64,000 nt of DNA from a virus (IMGVR_UViG_3300008954_000024:25066-89065); one strand, 5' to 3'; positions 9,262 through 19,681 are shown, counted from the stretch's first letter. Translations and numbers: made by a program. Notes: generated by a model not told the origin, from the letters alone.

Positions 9262-11142
9262 GTGGCAACAAAGAGAAACTTCGGTATCACCACCCTGCGG
9301 TTTAACCAAGGAATTATTGTAAGCGGTACTGATTGTGGTAATGGAACTGTAATTGTAACAGGAAGCATGGTAGTTTCAGGAGCTGAATCTAGCCCGGCTT
9401 TAGATTTATACACCAGTCTTTCAGGCAAATATGCGGCTGTTATTGACAATGATCAAAATAGTCAAGGTCACGGACTAAAGGTAACCAGTGATGGAAGTGG
9501 AACTGGAACAAATTTATTTGATGTGGAATCTGGGATAACAACAGTGTTCAGGGTCCGGGGTGATGGAAAAGTTGCAATCGGTGAAACATCAGAAGGTGGA
9601 ATTCCGACACAAGTAGAGGCACTCACAGTTAATGGTGATTTAAGTTTTAGGGATTATCTAAAACGTCGAGGGGATGGTGACACATACATTGGAATGCCGG
9701 CTAATGATCAAATGGAATTAGTTGCTGGCGGCGTTACTTTTGTTTCGATAGTAGAAGATGGTTCCCAAGATAAAATTACTTTTAATGATAATGCCGCCGA
9801 TGTTGATTTTATAGTAGAATCGCCTAATGAAACAAAAGCTTTATATCTCCACGCTGGCAATGAAGTATTTCACATTAATCATGGTGAGTCAAATTTCCAA
9901 ACAAAAATTCACAATACAAATGATCTAGCACTTACAGTAAATTCTGCCGGTGTAGTTTTAAACGACGACGGACATGCTACAAATGATTTTCGTGTAGAAA
10001 GTGACAATAATAATCACATGCTATTTGTAGATGCGGGAAATGATTCGATTTCCATAGCATCCAACACAGTTTCCGGAACCGATACAAACTTCCTTGTCTC
10101 AGGTTCAATATCGTCTCGAGGAACTACTGCTAGAGGAACATCAGTCTTTGGAGGAGATTTATTTAGTAGTGGAACTTTTTACTCTATGTACGGAATGAGA
10201 GTCGACACATCTGCTGAGATTCATGTTCTTAATATAGACCCAACCTTAGACACTGTATCCTTCTTTAAGGAAGGTACACCAGGATCAGACGTGAACTGGT
10301 TCGTGTCTGGTGCAATCGGCGGAACTATTAATCACGCAGCCTTTGGCGGAGATCTAGTTGTATCGGGCAATCTTGGAATTGGAACAGGTTCTCCAGCAGA
10401 AATCCTACACATAGTGGGCGCGGATTCTGTTTTACGTCTTGATGATACGACTAGTAACTATCGGATAGATCTCGAGGTTGGCGGCGGGCTCAAGCTGATG
10501 ATGGGCACTACCACGAATAGTGACGCTTTCATGACGTTGATGGCTCATTCCGGCAAAAACAAGCTTGACACAACGAATCGAGACTTTCATCTATACGGTA
10601 ACAATACAACGACGGGTTTCTATTTTGATGAAAGTGAAGGAACATTCGGGTTTGGAACCGACAGTCCAACAGCGACTGTACAGATTGTTGGCACAGATAC
10701 TGATAACCTCCTCTCTCTTCGCTCTGATAGCTACGTTGATCTTTTAGTTGTCACAGGATCTGGAAGAGTTGGGATCAATGCTCCAAATCCAGGTTCAACA
10801 CTCCAGGTTAGCGGATCTGTTGGTTTTCTGGTCTCAAGCTTTGCTAGCAATCATGCACTTGATGAGACTCACACTGTAGCAATTGCAGATTGTAATGGAG
10901 GCAATGTAACACTAACATTACCACCAGCAGCAGATGCAATTGTAGGAAGAAAATACATCATAAAAAGACTCGACTCAGGGGGAAGCGGCGGTGGCAACTC
11001 ATTGACAATAGCAAGAAATGGTGCAGTCATCGACGGAGCAGCATCTAATATAGGAAGCATTGAAAATCAAACTAGCCATACTTTAATCTGTCTCGGTGCT
11101 GGAAACGGTTGGGCAATTATTGACAAGTATGTCGGCATTTAA
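9262..11142 (+). CDS. Tail fibre / adhesin-like structural protein 1
   Basis: The 626-residue protein is rich in Gly, Ser, Thr, Asn and Asp, with short beta-strand repeats such as VSGSMVVSG-type turns, as in phage fibres. A block at about 130-270 (GDGDTYIG..., IHNTNDLALTV, GHATNDFRVESDN) has a clear homologue in the next gene. The end, from about 525, holds CNGGNVTLTLPPAADAIVGR and a following glycine-rich turn, a tip module seen in many fibre proteins. Start GTG 9262 lies downstream of a putative late promoter. The receptor is unknown. It is followed by two longer fibre genes, which probably assemble in the same organelle. Confidence 0.75.
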   Translation: MATKRNFGITTLRFNQGIIVSGTDCGNGTVIVTGSMVVSGAESSPALDLYTSLSGKYAAVIDNDQNSQGHGLKVTSDGSGTGTNLFDVESGITTVFRVRGDGKVAIGETSEGGIPTQVEALTVNGDLSFRDYLKRRGDGDTYIGMPANDQMELVAGGVTFVSIVEDGSQDKITFNDNAADVDFIVESPNETKALYLHAGNEVFHINHGESNFQTKIHNTNDLALTVNSAGVVLNDDGHATNDFRVESDNNNHMLFVDAGNDSISIASNTVSGTDTNFLVSGSISSRGTTARGTSVFGGDLFSSGTFYSMYGMRVDTSAEIHVLNIDPTLDTVSFFKEGTPGSDVNWFVSGAIGGTINHAAFGGDLVVSGNLGIGTGSPAEILHIVGADSVLRLDDTTSNYRIDLEVGGGLKLMMGTTTNSDAFMTLMAHSGKNKLDTTNRDFHLYGNNTTTGFYFDESEGTFGFGTDSPTATVQIVGTDTDNLLSLRSDSYVDLLVVTGSGRVGINAPNPGSTLQVSGSVGFLVSSFASNHALDETHTVAIADCNGGNVTLTLPPAADAIVGRKYIIKRLDSGGSGGGNSLTIARNGAVIDGAASNIGSIENQTSHTLICLGAGNGWAIIDKYVGI

Positions 11143-11185
11143 TTACAGCATGATTTAAGGTCTGATTCGACTTATCAGCTTACCA

Positions 11186-11196
11186 GAATATTTATT
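11186..11196 (+). promoter_or_regulatory. Putative late promoter element (GAATATTTATT)
   Basis: AT motif 48 bases upstream of the long fibre gene, in the 101-base gap after fibre gene 1. The gap otherwise shows no gene. Confidence 0.45.
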
Positions 11197-11243
11197 GCTG
11201 GTAGTGTGCCGTCTTCGTGATACCAGAGTTTAAGATAAGTTAA

Positions 11244-14200
11244 ATGCCTTCTGAAAAGAAAAAAGATCTCGAAAAGAGTGACTTTATAGTCCTCCAAAAA
11301 AAGCTTACAGAGAAGATTGACAGAATAATCTCTCCAAACAAGCTCCAGATCGGTCTTGACAGTGAAGGATTTAAGAGCGATCTTATCACAAAGGGTGTCT
11401 TAATAGCTTCGGGCGGAATAACAGGATCACTCACAAGTCTAAAGGATGGAACAGACTATATTCAGGGTGGTGACAATATCATCATCACAACAGGCTCTAC
11501 AGGTTTCATTCACATAAGTGCTCAAACAGGCGGCGGGAATGCTGATCGTGAAGCTCAGTACGTTGTCATGGCAGCAACCGCTTCGATGACAAATGAAAGA
11601 GTTCTTGCAGCCGGATCAGGTATAGCAATGACAGATGCCGGTGCTGGCGGCAATGTAACACTAGCTATTAACTATAACGACATTCCTTCACTGGTTTCTG
11701 GAACTGATTTCACAGCTGGTGTGAAATTTAGCAGTAATTTGCATATTTCTGGAAATGTCTCAAGTTTTGTTCTCACAGGAGCAATTAAAGGACCAAAGTT
11801 TCACGTCTCTGCTTCGTCGACACTATTTGATAGCCGTGTTCATTTTTCAGGCACAATTTCTGAATTCATAGCAACTGGGACAGCAAAGTTTAACAGTGGA
11901 CTAAGTGGATCACTTACAGCGCTAACAGACGGTACTCCCTATCTTGTTGCTGGAGACAATGTTACACTGTCAACAGGTTCTAGCGGTGCGATCACAATAA
12001 ACTCTACTGGTGGAGGATCAGGTGGAGCTGACAAGGGTGCAACGTATGTTGTGATATCCGCAACAGGCTCCCTAGCAAATGAAAGAGTTCTTAAGGCAGA
12101 TTCAGGATTAACAATATCAGACGGCGGAGCTGGAAATGAAGTAACACTAGCAATCAACACAAATGTTGTTGCACAGATTGTGTCGGGTACGACTTTCGAG
12201 GATAACGTTCATTTTTCAGGATCGATTTCTGATTTTGCTCTAACAGGAACCATCAAGAACTCAGCATCGAAGGTCATCGAATCCTCAGTCGCCACAGAGA
12301 TTGAAACAAAAGCAGGAGCTCTCACATTAGATGGTGCAGCGGGCATTGATCTACAGTACAGTGGAACCACTTACATAGCGCTAAACACAGGTTCTGTATA
12401 CATCCTTTCAGGCGGCGGCGCAACTAGCACTCCACCAGGTGTTGATGCCGCATTCTTTGTGTCAGGATCTATAGGCGGCAAGGATTCAACGACAAAAGGA
12501 GTTACAGAATTTGGTGGAGACACTGTTATCAGTGGAAATATCCATGCAAGCCAATACATTTATCACGAAGGTGATTCTGACACTTACATCAGATTCACAG
12601 ATGATAACGTATACTTTGCCGCAGGTGGCCGGGACATGATCTTCCTCAAGGAAGACGGTACTCAAGATGCTGTTATTATTAATGACGGCGGTGTAGACGT
12701 CGACTTTAGGGTGGAATCTACATCAGAGACACAGGCACTATTCGTTGATGCGAATGCAAATGTTTTCCATGTAAATCGCGGTGAATCTAATTTTGACACT
12801 AAGATACACAACACAAATGATGTCGCGATCTCAGTAGGTTCAGCTGGTGTGATTTTCAATGAAGACGGTCATGCCACAAACGATTTCAGAGTAGAATCAG
12901 ATAATCAGACACATGCTGTATTCGTAGATGCTGGTTCTGATCAGGTCATGCTTGGAGCTAATTCAGCAGGTGGAGGTGACACATATCTCTTTATTTCCGG
13001 CTCAATAGGTGCCAAGGATTCAACAACAAAGGGAATTGCAGTATTTGGTGGTGATTCAGTTATATCAGGATCAGTCACATCACTAAAAGGCTTAAGCGGT
13101 TCACTTACAACACTAACTGATGGCACCGAGTACATGATTGCCGGCACCAACATAACGATCAATACAGGATCAGATGGTGCACTAACAATTTCAGCTACGA
13201 CCGGCACAGCAGACCCTGGAGGTTCAAATACACAGGTTCAGTTTAATGACGGTGGAGCCTTCGGAGGCGATTCAGGTCTCACATTTAACAAGACCTCTGA
13301 CCTGTTATCTGCTGGTAAGCTACATGTAACTGCTAAAACAAGCCTCTCAGGAACTGTCTCTGGCTTTGCTCTAACGGGAACAATTAAGAACACTGCATCA
13401 AAAGTGATTGAATCTTCTGTTGCAACAGAGATAGAGACAGATGCTGGATCGCTGACCCTTGATGGCAAGACAGGTGTGAACCTCCAAGCAAATGGCACAA
13501 CTGTACTATCAATTGGCCCTGCTGGAACTTATCTTTCTTCCTCTGTTTCTGACTTCTCACTCACTGGAACAATAAAAAACAGTGCAGCGAAGGTAATAGA
13601 ATCTTCAGTTGCAACTGAAATTGAAACAACAGCAGGATCTCTGACACTAGATGGTAAGACAGGAGTCAGCCTGCAGTCTAATGGTACAACAATTCTTGCC
13701 ATAGGGCCTGCTGGAACTTATCTCTCTTCCTCTGTCTCTGACTTCTCGCTAACAGGCACCATCAAGAATTCAGCATCAAAGGTCATAGAGTCATCAGTTG
13801 CCACTGAGATTGAGACACGTGCGGGTACACTCACACTAGATGGTGCAGCAGGAATCGATCTCCAGCATAGCGGTAGCTCATATATTAAGTTAAACTCCGG
13901 ATCAATCACAATAGGAGATCTGAGCGGTTCAAACACACTGGGGGTTGCACCCCCAGACATCTATATTTCTGGTGCTGTGCAAAGTGAATTACATCTTTCA
14001 GGATCAGTCTTTGCTGATAAGCTAAGTGGCTCACTTACAACTCTTGCAGATGGCTCAGAGTACCTAATTGCAGGTTCTAGTATTACATTAACAACTGGAT
14101 CGTCCGGTGCGATAACAATTGCTTCAACAGCAACCGGAGGCAGCGGTGGTGCTGATAAGGCTGCACAATATGTTGTCTTATCCGCTACAGGGTCTCTGTC

Positions 14201-16721
14201 AAACGAGAGGGTTCTTGCAGCAGGATCTGGATTAAAGCTTACTGATGGAGGCGCCGGCAGCAATATAACTGTTGCAATTAATCCAAATGTCGTTGCCCAG
14301 CTGGTATCAGGAACAACATTCACTGGCAATGTTCATCTCTCAGGATCAGTGTCAGATTTTACTCTAACAGGGACCATAAAGAACTCAGCGTCCAAGGTCA
14401 TCCAGTCATCAGCAGCAACTGAAATAGAAACAACAGCAGGTGCTTTAACACTGGACGGCAAGACAGGAGTCAATCTACAGGCTAACGGTACAACAGTACT
14501 TTCTGTAGGACCCGCTGGAACGTATCTCTCATCCTCTGTTTCTGATTTTTCTCTAACTGGAACGATTAAGAACAGTGCAGCCAAGGTTATAGAGTCATCT
14601 GTAGCAACTGAAATTGAGACACGAGCAGGTGTTCTCACATTAGACGGTGCAGCAGGTGTGAATCTCCAGTATAGTGGTAGCTCGTATCTGAAACTAGGAT
14701 CAGGATCAATAATAATCGGTGATTTGAGTAGTTCAAATACACTAGGTGTCGCATCCCCTGACATCTACATCTCAGGAGCAGTACAAAGCAAACTACACCT
14801 TTCTGGTTCAGTCTTCGCTAGCAAGCTAAGCGGATCCTTAACAACACTGACAGACGGCACTGAATACATTATTGCCGGCACCAACATTACGATCAACACA
14901 GGATCATCCGGTGCTCTAACAATCTCTACGACAGCAGCTTCTGTTGCAGGAACAGATACACAGGTACAGTTTAATGATGATGATAGTTTCGGAGGAGACG
15001 CAGGACTCACATTTAATAAGACTTCTAATCTGCTCACAGCTGGAAAGCTGCACACGACTGACAATGCTCATCTCTCAGGATCAGTCTCAGACTTCAATCT
15101 AACTGGAACGATTAAGAACAGTGCAGCCAAGGTTATAGAGTCATCTGTAGCAACTGAAATCGAGACAGATGCTGGTGCACTGACACTAGATGGCAAGACT
15201 GGCGTGAATCTCCAAGCAAATGGGACAACTGTGTTATCTGTTGGTCCTGCTGGAACTTATCTTTCTTCCTCTGTCTCTGACTTTGCTCTAACAGGCACAA
15301 TTAAGAATTCAGCATCAAAGGTCATAGAGTCTTCAGTTGCAACTGAGATAGAGACAAAAGCAGGAGCTCTCACACTAGACGGTAAAACAGGTATAAATCT
15401 TCAGGAAGATGGTACAACTCTTATAGCCATCGATAATGGACAAAACGTAATAATCGGCACAGCAGGCAAGCAGATTCAGCTTTCAGGATCAGTCTCAGAT
15501 TTCAACCTAACTGGAACAATCAAGAATTCAGCATCAAAGGTCATAGAGTCATCAGTTGCCACCGAAATTGAGACAAGAGCTGGTACACTTACACTAGATG
15601 GTGCATCAGGTATTGATTTACAATATAGCGGAAGCTCTTACATAAAGCTAAACTCCGGATCAATCACAATAGGAGACCTTAGCGGATCTAATACACTAGG
15701 TGTCGCACCCCCAAATATCTACATTTCAGGAGCTATTCAAAGTAATCTGCATCTATCTGGTTCAGTCTTCGCTAGTAAACTTAGTGGATCACTGACAGCA
15801 CTAGCTGATGGTACTGAGTACATGATAGCTGGTGCCAACATCACAATCAATACGGGCTCATCCGGTGCACTAACAATTTCAGCTACAACTGGCACAGCAG
15901 ATCCTGGTGGAGGAAACACTCAGGTCCAGTTTAACGATGGCGGATCATTTGGAGGGAGCTCGGCTTTTACCTTTACAGGGACAGAGGTGGAATTAAATGC
16001 CGAAAGTCCAAAATACACACTGAGAAGAGGCGCCAACAGTCAAGATAGTAAAATAAGCTTTGAAGGTGCAGCGGGCGCTGTCGGTGCTACGATTACACAC
16101 GAATCAGGCACCAATGATCTAAGGTTCGACGTATTTAATGGTTCGTCCACTGAAGAAATACTGAGGCTTGGAGATCATTATGGCACCGCAAACCGTCAAG
16201 TAATTTTCCTATCAGGTTCAGGAATAGGGTCCCCCGACATGCAGCCTCGAAATGCGCTAGACCTTGCGTTCTTTGTCTCAGGTTCAATTGGATCGAAGGG
16301 AACAACCGATAAAGGTACTGCAGTATTCGGCGGAGACACTATGGTCAGCGGTGCACTTCATGTATCACAGGGGATAAGTGGATCACTGACAACACTAGCA
16401 GACGGCACAGCTTATCTCAATGCTGGATCTAATGTGACAATTACAACAGGTACCGCAGGACAAGTAACCGTATCAGTTTCCTCTACATCAAATGTAGTCT
16501 TTAATGAGACACCGGGTGGATCAATAAACGGATCAAATACAGACTTTACATTAGCAAATTCACCTGAAGATGGAACAGTTATGCTTTTTGTAAATGGTCA
16601 ATTACAGACATCTGGATCTGGACTAGATTACACATTAAGCAATAAGACAATAACATTTTCTGGAGAATCAGTTCCGCAGACAAGTGATCAACTAATTGCA
16701 ACATATTCTAAGTCAACATAG
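11244..16721 (+). CDS. Giant repeat-containing tail fibre protein
   Basis: At 1825 residues this is the longest protein in the window. A Lys/Glu-rich coiled N-terminus (about 1-50), likely the attachment end, is followed by nine copies of a 63-residue-type module whose core is LTGTIKNSASKVIESSVATE. Interleaved are modules of the form LSGSLTTLTDGTEY...INTGSSGALTI and TQVQFNDGG.FGG. A segment near 440-570 is homologous to fibre gene 1. The last 75 residues (GSINGSNTDF, VMLFVNGQLQ) are a tip-type domain. It probably forms a long trimeric beta-structured fibre. Repeat copies differ at many synonymous sites, so most are old duplications. Confidence 0.78.
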   Translation: MPSEKKKDLEKSDFIVLQKKLTEKIDRIISPNKLQIGLDSEGFKSDLITKGVLIASGGITGSLTSLKDGTDYIQGGDNIIITTGSTGFIHISAQTGGGNADREAQYVVMAATASMTNERVLAAGSGIAMTDAGAGGNVTLAINYNDIPSLVSGTDFTAGVKFSSNLHISGNVSSFVLTGAIKGPKFHVSASSTLFDSRVHFSGTISEFIATGTAKFNSGLSGSLTALTDGTPYLVAGDNVTLSTGSSGAITINSTGGGSGGADKGATYVVISATGSLANERVLKADSGLTISDGGAGNEVTLAINTNVVAQIVSGTTFEDNVHFSGSISDFALTGTIKNSASKVIESSVATEIETKAGALTLDGAAGIDLQYSGTTYIALNTGSVYILSGGGATSTPPGVDAAFFVSGSIGGKDSTTKGVTEFGGDTVISGNIHASQYIYHEGDSDTYIRFTDDNVYFAAGGRDMIFLKEDGTQDAVIINDGGVDVDFRVESTSETQALFVDANANVFHVNRGESNFDTKIHNTNDVAISVGSAGVIFNEDGHATNDFRVESDNQTHAVFVDAGSDQVMLGANSAGGGDTYLFISGSIGAKDSTTKGIAVFGGDSVISGSVTSLKGLSGSLTTLTDGTEYMIAGTNITINTGSDGALTISATTGTADPGGSNTQVQFNDGGAFGGDSGLTFNKTSDLLSAGKLHVTAKTSLSGTVSGFALTGTIKNTASKVIESSVATEIETDAGSLTLDGKTGVNLQANGTTVLSIGPAGTYLSSSVSDFSLTGTIKNSAAKVIESSVATEIETTAGSLTLDGKTGVSLQSNGTTILAIGPAGTYLSSSVSDFSLTGTIKNSASKVIESSVATEIETRAGTLTLDGAAGIDLQHSGSSYIKLNSGSITIGDLSGSNTLGVAPPDIYISGAVQSELHLSGSVFADKLSGSLTTLADGSEYLIAGSSITLTTGSSGAITIASTATGGSGGADKAAQYVVLSATGSLSNERVLAAGSGLKLTDGGAGSNITVAINPNVVAQLVSGTTFTGNVHLSGSVSDFTLTGTIKNSASKVIQSSAATEIETTAGALTLDGKTGVNLQANGTTVLSVGPAGTYLSSSVSDFSLTGTIKNSAAKVIESSVATEIETRAGVLTLDGAAGVNLQYSGSSYLKLGSGSIIIGDLSSSNTLGVASPDIYISGAVQSKLHLSGSVFASKLSGSLTTLTDGTEYIIAGTNITINTGSSGALTISTTAASVAGTDTQVQFNDDDSFGGDAGLTFNKTSNLLTAGKLHTTDNAHLSGSVSDFNLTGTIKNSAAKVIESSVATEIETDAGALTLDGKTGVNLQANGTTVLSVGPAGTYLSSSVSDFALTGTIKNSASKVIESSVATEIETKAGALTLDGKTGINLQEDGTTLIAIDNGQNVIIGTAGKQIQLSGSVSDFNLTGTIKNSASKVIESSVATEIETRAGTLTLDGASGIDLQYSGSSYIKLNSGSITIGDLSGSNTLGVAPPNIYISGAIQSNLHLSGSVFASKLSGSLTALADGTEYMIAGANITINTGSSGALTISATTGTADPGGGNTQVQFNDGGSFGGSSAFTFTGTEVELNAESPKYTLRRGANSQDSKISFEGAAGAVGATITHESGTNDLRFDVFNGSSTEEILRLGDHYGTANRQVIFLSGSGIGSPDMQPRNALDLAFFVSGSIGSKGTTDKGTAVFGGDTMVSGALHVSQGISGSLTTLADGTAYLNAGSNVTITTGTAGQVTVSVSSTSNVVFNETPGGSINGSNTDFTLANSPEDGTVMLFVNGQLQTSGSGLDYTLSNKTITFSGESVPQTSDQLIATYSKST
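12213..15660 (+). repeat. Nine tandem/interspersed ~189-base coding repeats in the fibre gene
   Basis: Each unit encodes about 63 residues: an SGSVSDF start, LTGTIKNSA, KVIESSVATEIET, AGALTLDGKTG, then LQANGTT and GPAGTY. Copies alternate between two endings: LQANGTT...GPAGTY and LQYSGSSYIKLNSGS. A 63-base block at 14552-14614 recurs exactly at 15098-15160, indicating recent exchange between copies. Confidence 0.9.
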
Positions 16722-16746
16722 GTCGGTAATAATTAGGAATAGGATA

Positions 16747-16974
16747 ATGAACACAACTACGCAGTATAAAACGTCAGATTTGGCTTTAGCAGCCTTCTTA
16801 GTGATGAGAGGGTTACCGCTAATTAGTGCGACTCGTGTTTCCGGAAAGTTTGAATTTGTATTCGATGATCCTGGTCAAAAAGGTCACATGCTAAGCATTG
16901 ATTTTGTCAATAGTGACTTTTCTAAGTTCGATAATCACGTTCGCACGCTTAAAAAAATCTTGTATAAATCTTGA
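16747..16974 (+). CDS. Small conserved protein, DUF5659-like
   Basis: This 75-residue protein has the pattern YKTSDLALAAFLVMRGLPLI followed by a beta hairpin (KFEFVFDD) and a helix ending VRTLKKILY. From memory this matches small bacterial and phage proteins grouped as DUF5659, which have no established function. I chose ATG 16747 because AGGA lies just upstream; a longer frame would overlap the fibre gene. It sits between two fibre genes, so a role in fibre assembly is possible but unproven. Confidence 0.6.
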   Translation: MNTTTQYKTSDLALAAFLVMRGLPLISATRVSGKFEFVFDDPGQKGHMLSIDFVNSDFSKFDNHVRTLKKILYKS

Positions 16975-17023
16975 GATAAAAACTTTCACATTTTTCAAAA
17001 TAATCTTATTTTCTAGTTGTTCA

Positions 17024-17034
17024 GATATATTTAA
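17024..17034 (+). promoter_or_regulatory. Putative late promoter element (GATATATTTAA)
   Basis: Copy of the AT motif with one extra AT step, in the 177-base gap before the third fibre gene, 128 bases upstream of its start. Confidence 0.4.
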
Positions 17035-17058
17035 AAGTGTAAGAAGCCAAATCGTAAT

Positions 17059-17092
17059 GTAGGTTTAACACGTAAAGTAGGTTTAGTACGTA
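17059..17092 (+). repeat. Two direct repeats of 16 bases, period 18
   Basis: GTAGGTTTAACACGTA (17059-17074) and GTAGGTTTAGTACGTA (17077-17092) differ at two positions and lie in the leader between the putative late promoter and the fibre gene. They contain no gene. They could be a protein or RNA-binding site, or a tandem slippage product. Confidence 0.6.
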
Positions 17093-17151
17093 TAAGTTTC
17101 CGTAGACGTCCGTTTTTAAATTTAACCTCACATCTATAAAGATAAAACAAG

Positions 17152-19656
17152 ATGTCCGGATCGGTCACAAAACTTAGACAAAAACAAATTACTGGCTCAA
17201 TTGATATGTCAACCACCGCGGTTGATGCTGTCACAATCGGGTCTGGGTTGCTTTCTGCATCAAACCTTCAAGAAGATCTCAATAACGTACGCGCGTTATT
17301 CAAAGATATGAAGGGAACAACTGCGTGGTATGGTAACGCAACCTATCAGCTAACTGGAACTGCTGCACATGGCAGTGCTATTGCCCTAGATGCATCAAAT
17401 GGCTCTGGCGGAATTGATATTGATGCAGGTGCTGCCATTACAATTGACGCCGGCGGTGCGTTGTCACTAGACGCAGGTGCTGCATCAAACTTTTCAACTT
17501 CAGCTGGTGCACTCACACTTGACGGAAAGACCGGTGTAACCATTAAAGAAGATGGCACCGCAGTCATAACAGTTGATACAAGCAGAAATGTAGCAGTTGG
17601 CTCGGCGACGACATTCATATATCTGTCTGGAACAGTCTCTGACTTTGCACTATCTGGAACGATTAAAAATAGTGCTGCTAAGGTCATCCAATCTTCAGTT
17701 GCTACAGAAATTGAGACCACAGCTGGTGCAATAACTATTGACGGCAAGACAGGCATAAACCTCCAGGAAAATGGAACAACTGTAATAGCCATTGACACCG
17801 GGCGAAATGTAGGAATAGGTGCAGCAGGCACGCAGATTCAACTATCTGGAACAGTCTCAGACTACGCACTATCTGGAACGATTAAGAACAGCGCTGCTAA
17901 GGTCATTCAGTCCTCAGTTGCGACAGAGATAGAAACAACTGCTGGTGCACTAACTATTGACGGCAAAACTGGTGTAGCACTTCAGGCAAATGGAACACAG
18001 ATGCTCTCTGTTGGACCTGCAGGTGTCTACCTCTCTGGATCAGTCTCTGACTTCCTTGTCACAGGAACAATAAAGAGTGATGCAACCGTTGCACTACAAG
18101 CATCTGCTGGAACTACAATAAAAACACTCGCAGGATCATTTGATGTAGACGGCGCTGGCGGTGTTCAGCTGCAATACAGCGGAAGTTCATACATTAGACT
18201 AAGATCGGGATCAATTGTGCTAGGAGACCTGAGTGGTTCATCACTCACAAGAGGCCAGGCCCCACCGAACATATACGTCTCAGGCGCAATTGTCAGTCCG
18301 CTTCATCTCTCTGGATCAGTCTTCGTTGATAAACTAAGTGGATCTCTTACGACCCTGGCCAATGGATCTGAGTACATGATCGCTGGGACAAACATCACGA
18401 TCAACACAGGCTCCTCAGGTGCTCTAACAATTTCAGCTACGACTGGTACAGCAGATCCCGGAGGAGAAAACACTTCGGTTCAGTTTAATGACGGTGGTGA
18501 TTTTGGTGGAGATCCAGGTTTCTCGTTTAACAAGACAGCTGGATTGCTCTCAATAACCCGGATTGCCTCGGAATTCGCTACCTACTTATCAGGATCAGTC
18601 TCAGATTTCAATCTAACTGGAACGATTAAGAACAGTGCAGCCAAGGTTATAGAGTCATCAATTGCGACAGAGATAGAAACAGCTGCCGGAGCTCTTACAT
18701 TAGACGGTAAATCTGGTGTAGCCCTTCAGGCCAACGGCGCTCAAATGCTCTCAGTCGGACCCAAGGGTGTCTATCTCTCTGGATCAGTCTCAGACTTTAG
18801 TGTCACAGGGACAATTAAGACAAGTGCTGCTAGAGCAATACAGTCATCAGCTGCAACAGAGATCATGGCAAAGGCCGGTTCATTAGGCCTCGTCGGTACA
18901 ACAGCAGTTAATCTGGTTGTCGACACAGCAACACAGCTCTCAGTCGGACCTGCAGGTGTCTATCTCTCAGGATCAGTCTCAGGATTTGAATTAACTGGAA
19001 CAATTCGGAGCAATGTAGCCAAGGTCATTGAATCATCAGTTGCCACTGAGATAGAAACAGATGCAGGGTTGCTGACCCTAGATGGAAAGACAGGAGTTAA
19101 CCTACAGGTAAATGGTACACAGGTGCTAGGAGTAGGAACATCAGGTCTCTACGTATCAGGTAATGTATCCTCATTCACTGTAACAGGAGCAATTAGATCT
19201 CCAGCAGCAACAGGTGTTCGATTCCCAGAAGGAATTAGTGGATCGATAACACGTCTATCCAACGGCAAGTCATTCATCGAGGCAGGATCAAATATCGTAA
19301 TAACCTCAGGTTCAAACACTGCGATTACTATAGGTGTGACTGGGGTCGACTTGTCACCGTCAGGATCTAAGGCTAGAAACTTTTACAATGTCACAGGAAC
19401 TTATTCAAATGGATCTGAGATCATCATCCATGGTGATGGAGCTACATCACAGACAGGTTTCAACAACACTAAAGCTAGACATGATCCATACGGAGCGCTG
19501 GATGTCTACCTAAACGGTCAGTACATGCAATCTGGAACAAGCGCTGCAAATGGTGACTATTCAGTCGGCATTGGTTGTACAACGACAGGATCAATTAAGT
19601 TCTTCTTCAATCTTGAGGAGGGAGATGTCATAACGACATTCGAAATCAACAGATAG
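17152..19656 (+). CDS. Repeat-containing tail fibre protein 3
   Basis: The 834-residue fibre-type protein is built from the same modules as the 1825-residue neighbour. After an N-terminal segment (SVTKLRQKQITGSIDMSTT, about 3-21) come about six copies of the LTGTIKNSA / ATEIET unit, some strongly diverged (for example TGTIKSDATVALQASAG near 302). There is also one TADPGGENTSVQFNDGGDF unit and a distinct C-terminal tip with GALDVYLNGQYMQSG near 780-795. Different tips on shared shafts suggest that the fibre genes bind different receptors or alternate in use. A strong hairpin follows the stop. Confidence 0.76.
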   Translation: MSGSVTKLRQKQITGSIDMSTTAVDAVTIGSGLLSASNLQEDLNNVRALFKDMKGTTAWYGNATYQLTGTAAHGSAIALDASNGSGGIDIDAGAAITIDAGGALSLDAGAASNFSTSAGALTLDGKTGVTIKEDGTAVITVDTSRNVAVGSATTFIYLSGTVSDFALSGTIKNSAAKVIQSSVATEIETTAGAITIDGKTGINLQENGTTVIAIDTGRNVGIGAAGTQIQLSGTVSDYALSGTIKNSAAKVIQSSVATEIETTAGALTIDGKTGVALQANGTQMLSVGPAGVYLSGSVSDFLVTGTIKSDATVALQASAGTTIKTLAGSFDVDGAGGVQLQYSGSSYIRLRSGSIVLGDLSGSSLTRGQAPPNIYVSGAIVSPLHLSGSVFVDKLSGSLTTLANGSEYMIAGTNITINTGSSGALTISATTGTADPGGENTSVQFNDGGDFGGDPGFSFNKTAGLLSITRIASEFATYLSGSVSDFNLTGTIKNSAAKVIESSIATEIETAAGALTLDGKSGVALQANGAQMLSVGPKGVYLSGSVSDFSVTGTIKTSAARAIQSSAATEIMAKAGSLGLVGTTAVNLVVDTATQLSVGPAGVYLSGSVSGFELTGTIRSNVAKVIESSVATEIETDAGLLTLDGKTGVNLQVNGTQVLGVGTSGLYVSGNVSSFTVTGAIRSPAATGVRFPEGISGSITRLSNGKSFIEAGSNIVITSGSNTAITIGVTGVDLSPSGSKARNFYNVTGTYSNGSEIIIHGDGATSQTGFNNTKARHDPYGALDVYLNGQYMQSGTSAANGDYSVGIGCTTTGSIKFFFNLEEGDVITTFEINR
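17623..19140 (+). repeat. Fibre-module repeats shared with the upstream gene
   Basis: About six copies of the same 63-residue-type module. The 48 bases at 18612-18659 are identical to those starting at 14552 and 15098 in the other gene, so DNA has been exchanged between the two fibre genes. Confidence 0.85.
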
Positions 19657-19681
19657 AGCTAACAAAATTGATGATTATTAT

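Noticed and set aside
12213-15660. Regular repeats as a CRISPR array
   Set aside because: Units are about 189 bases, in frame, protein-coding and diverged at synonymous sites; there are no short identical repeats with unique spacers.
11939-15919. Long open frames on the minus strand opposite the fibre repeats
   Set aside because: They mirror the Ser/Thr/Gly-rich repeats of the + strand gene, have Pro/Ser/Val-rich low-complexity products, and recur with each repeat copy, so they are shadows.
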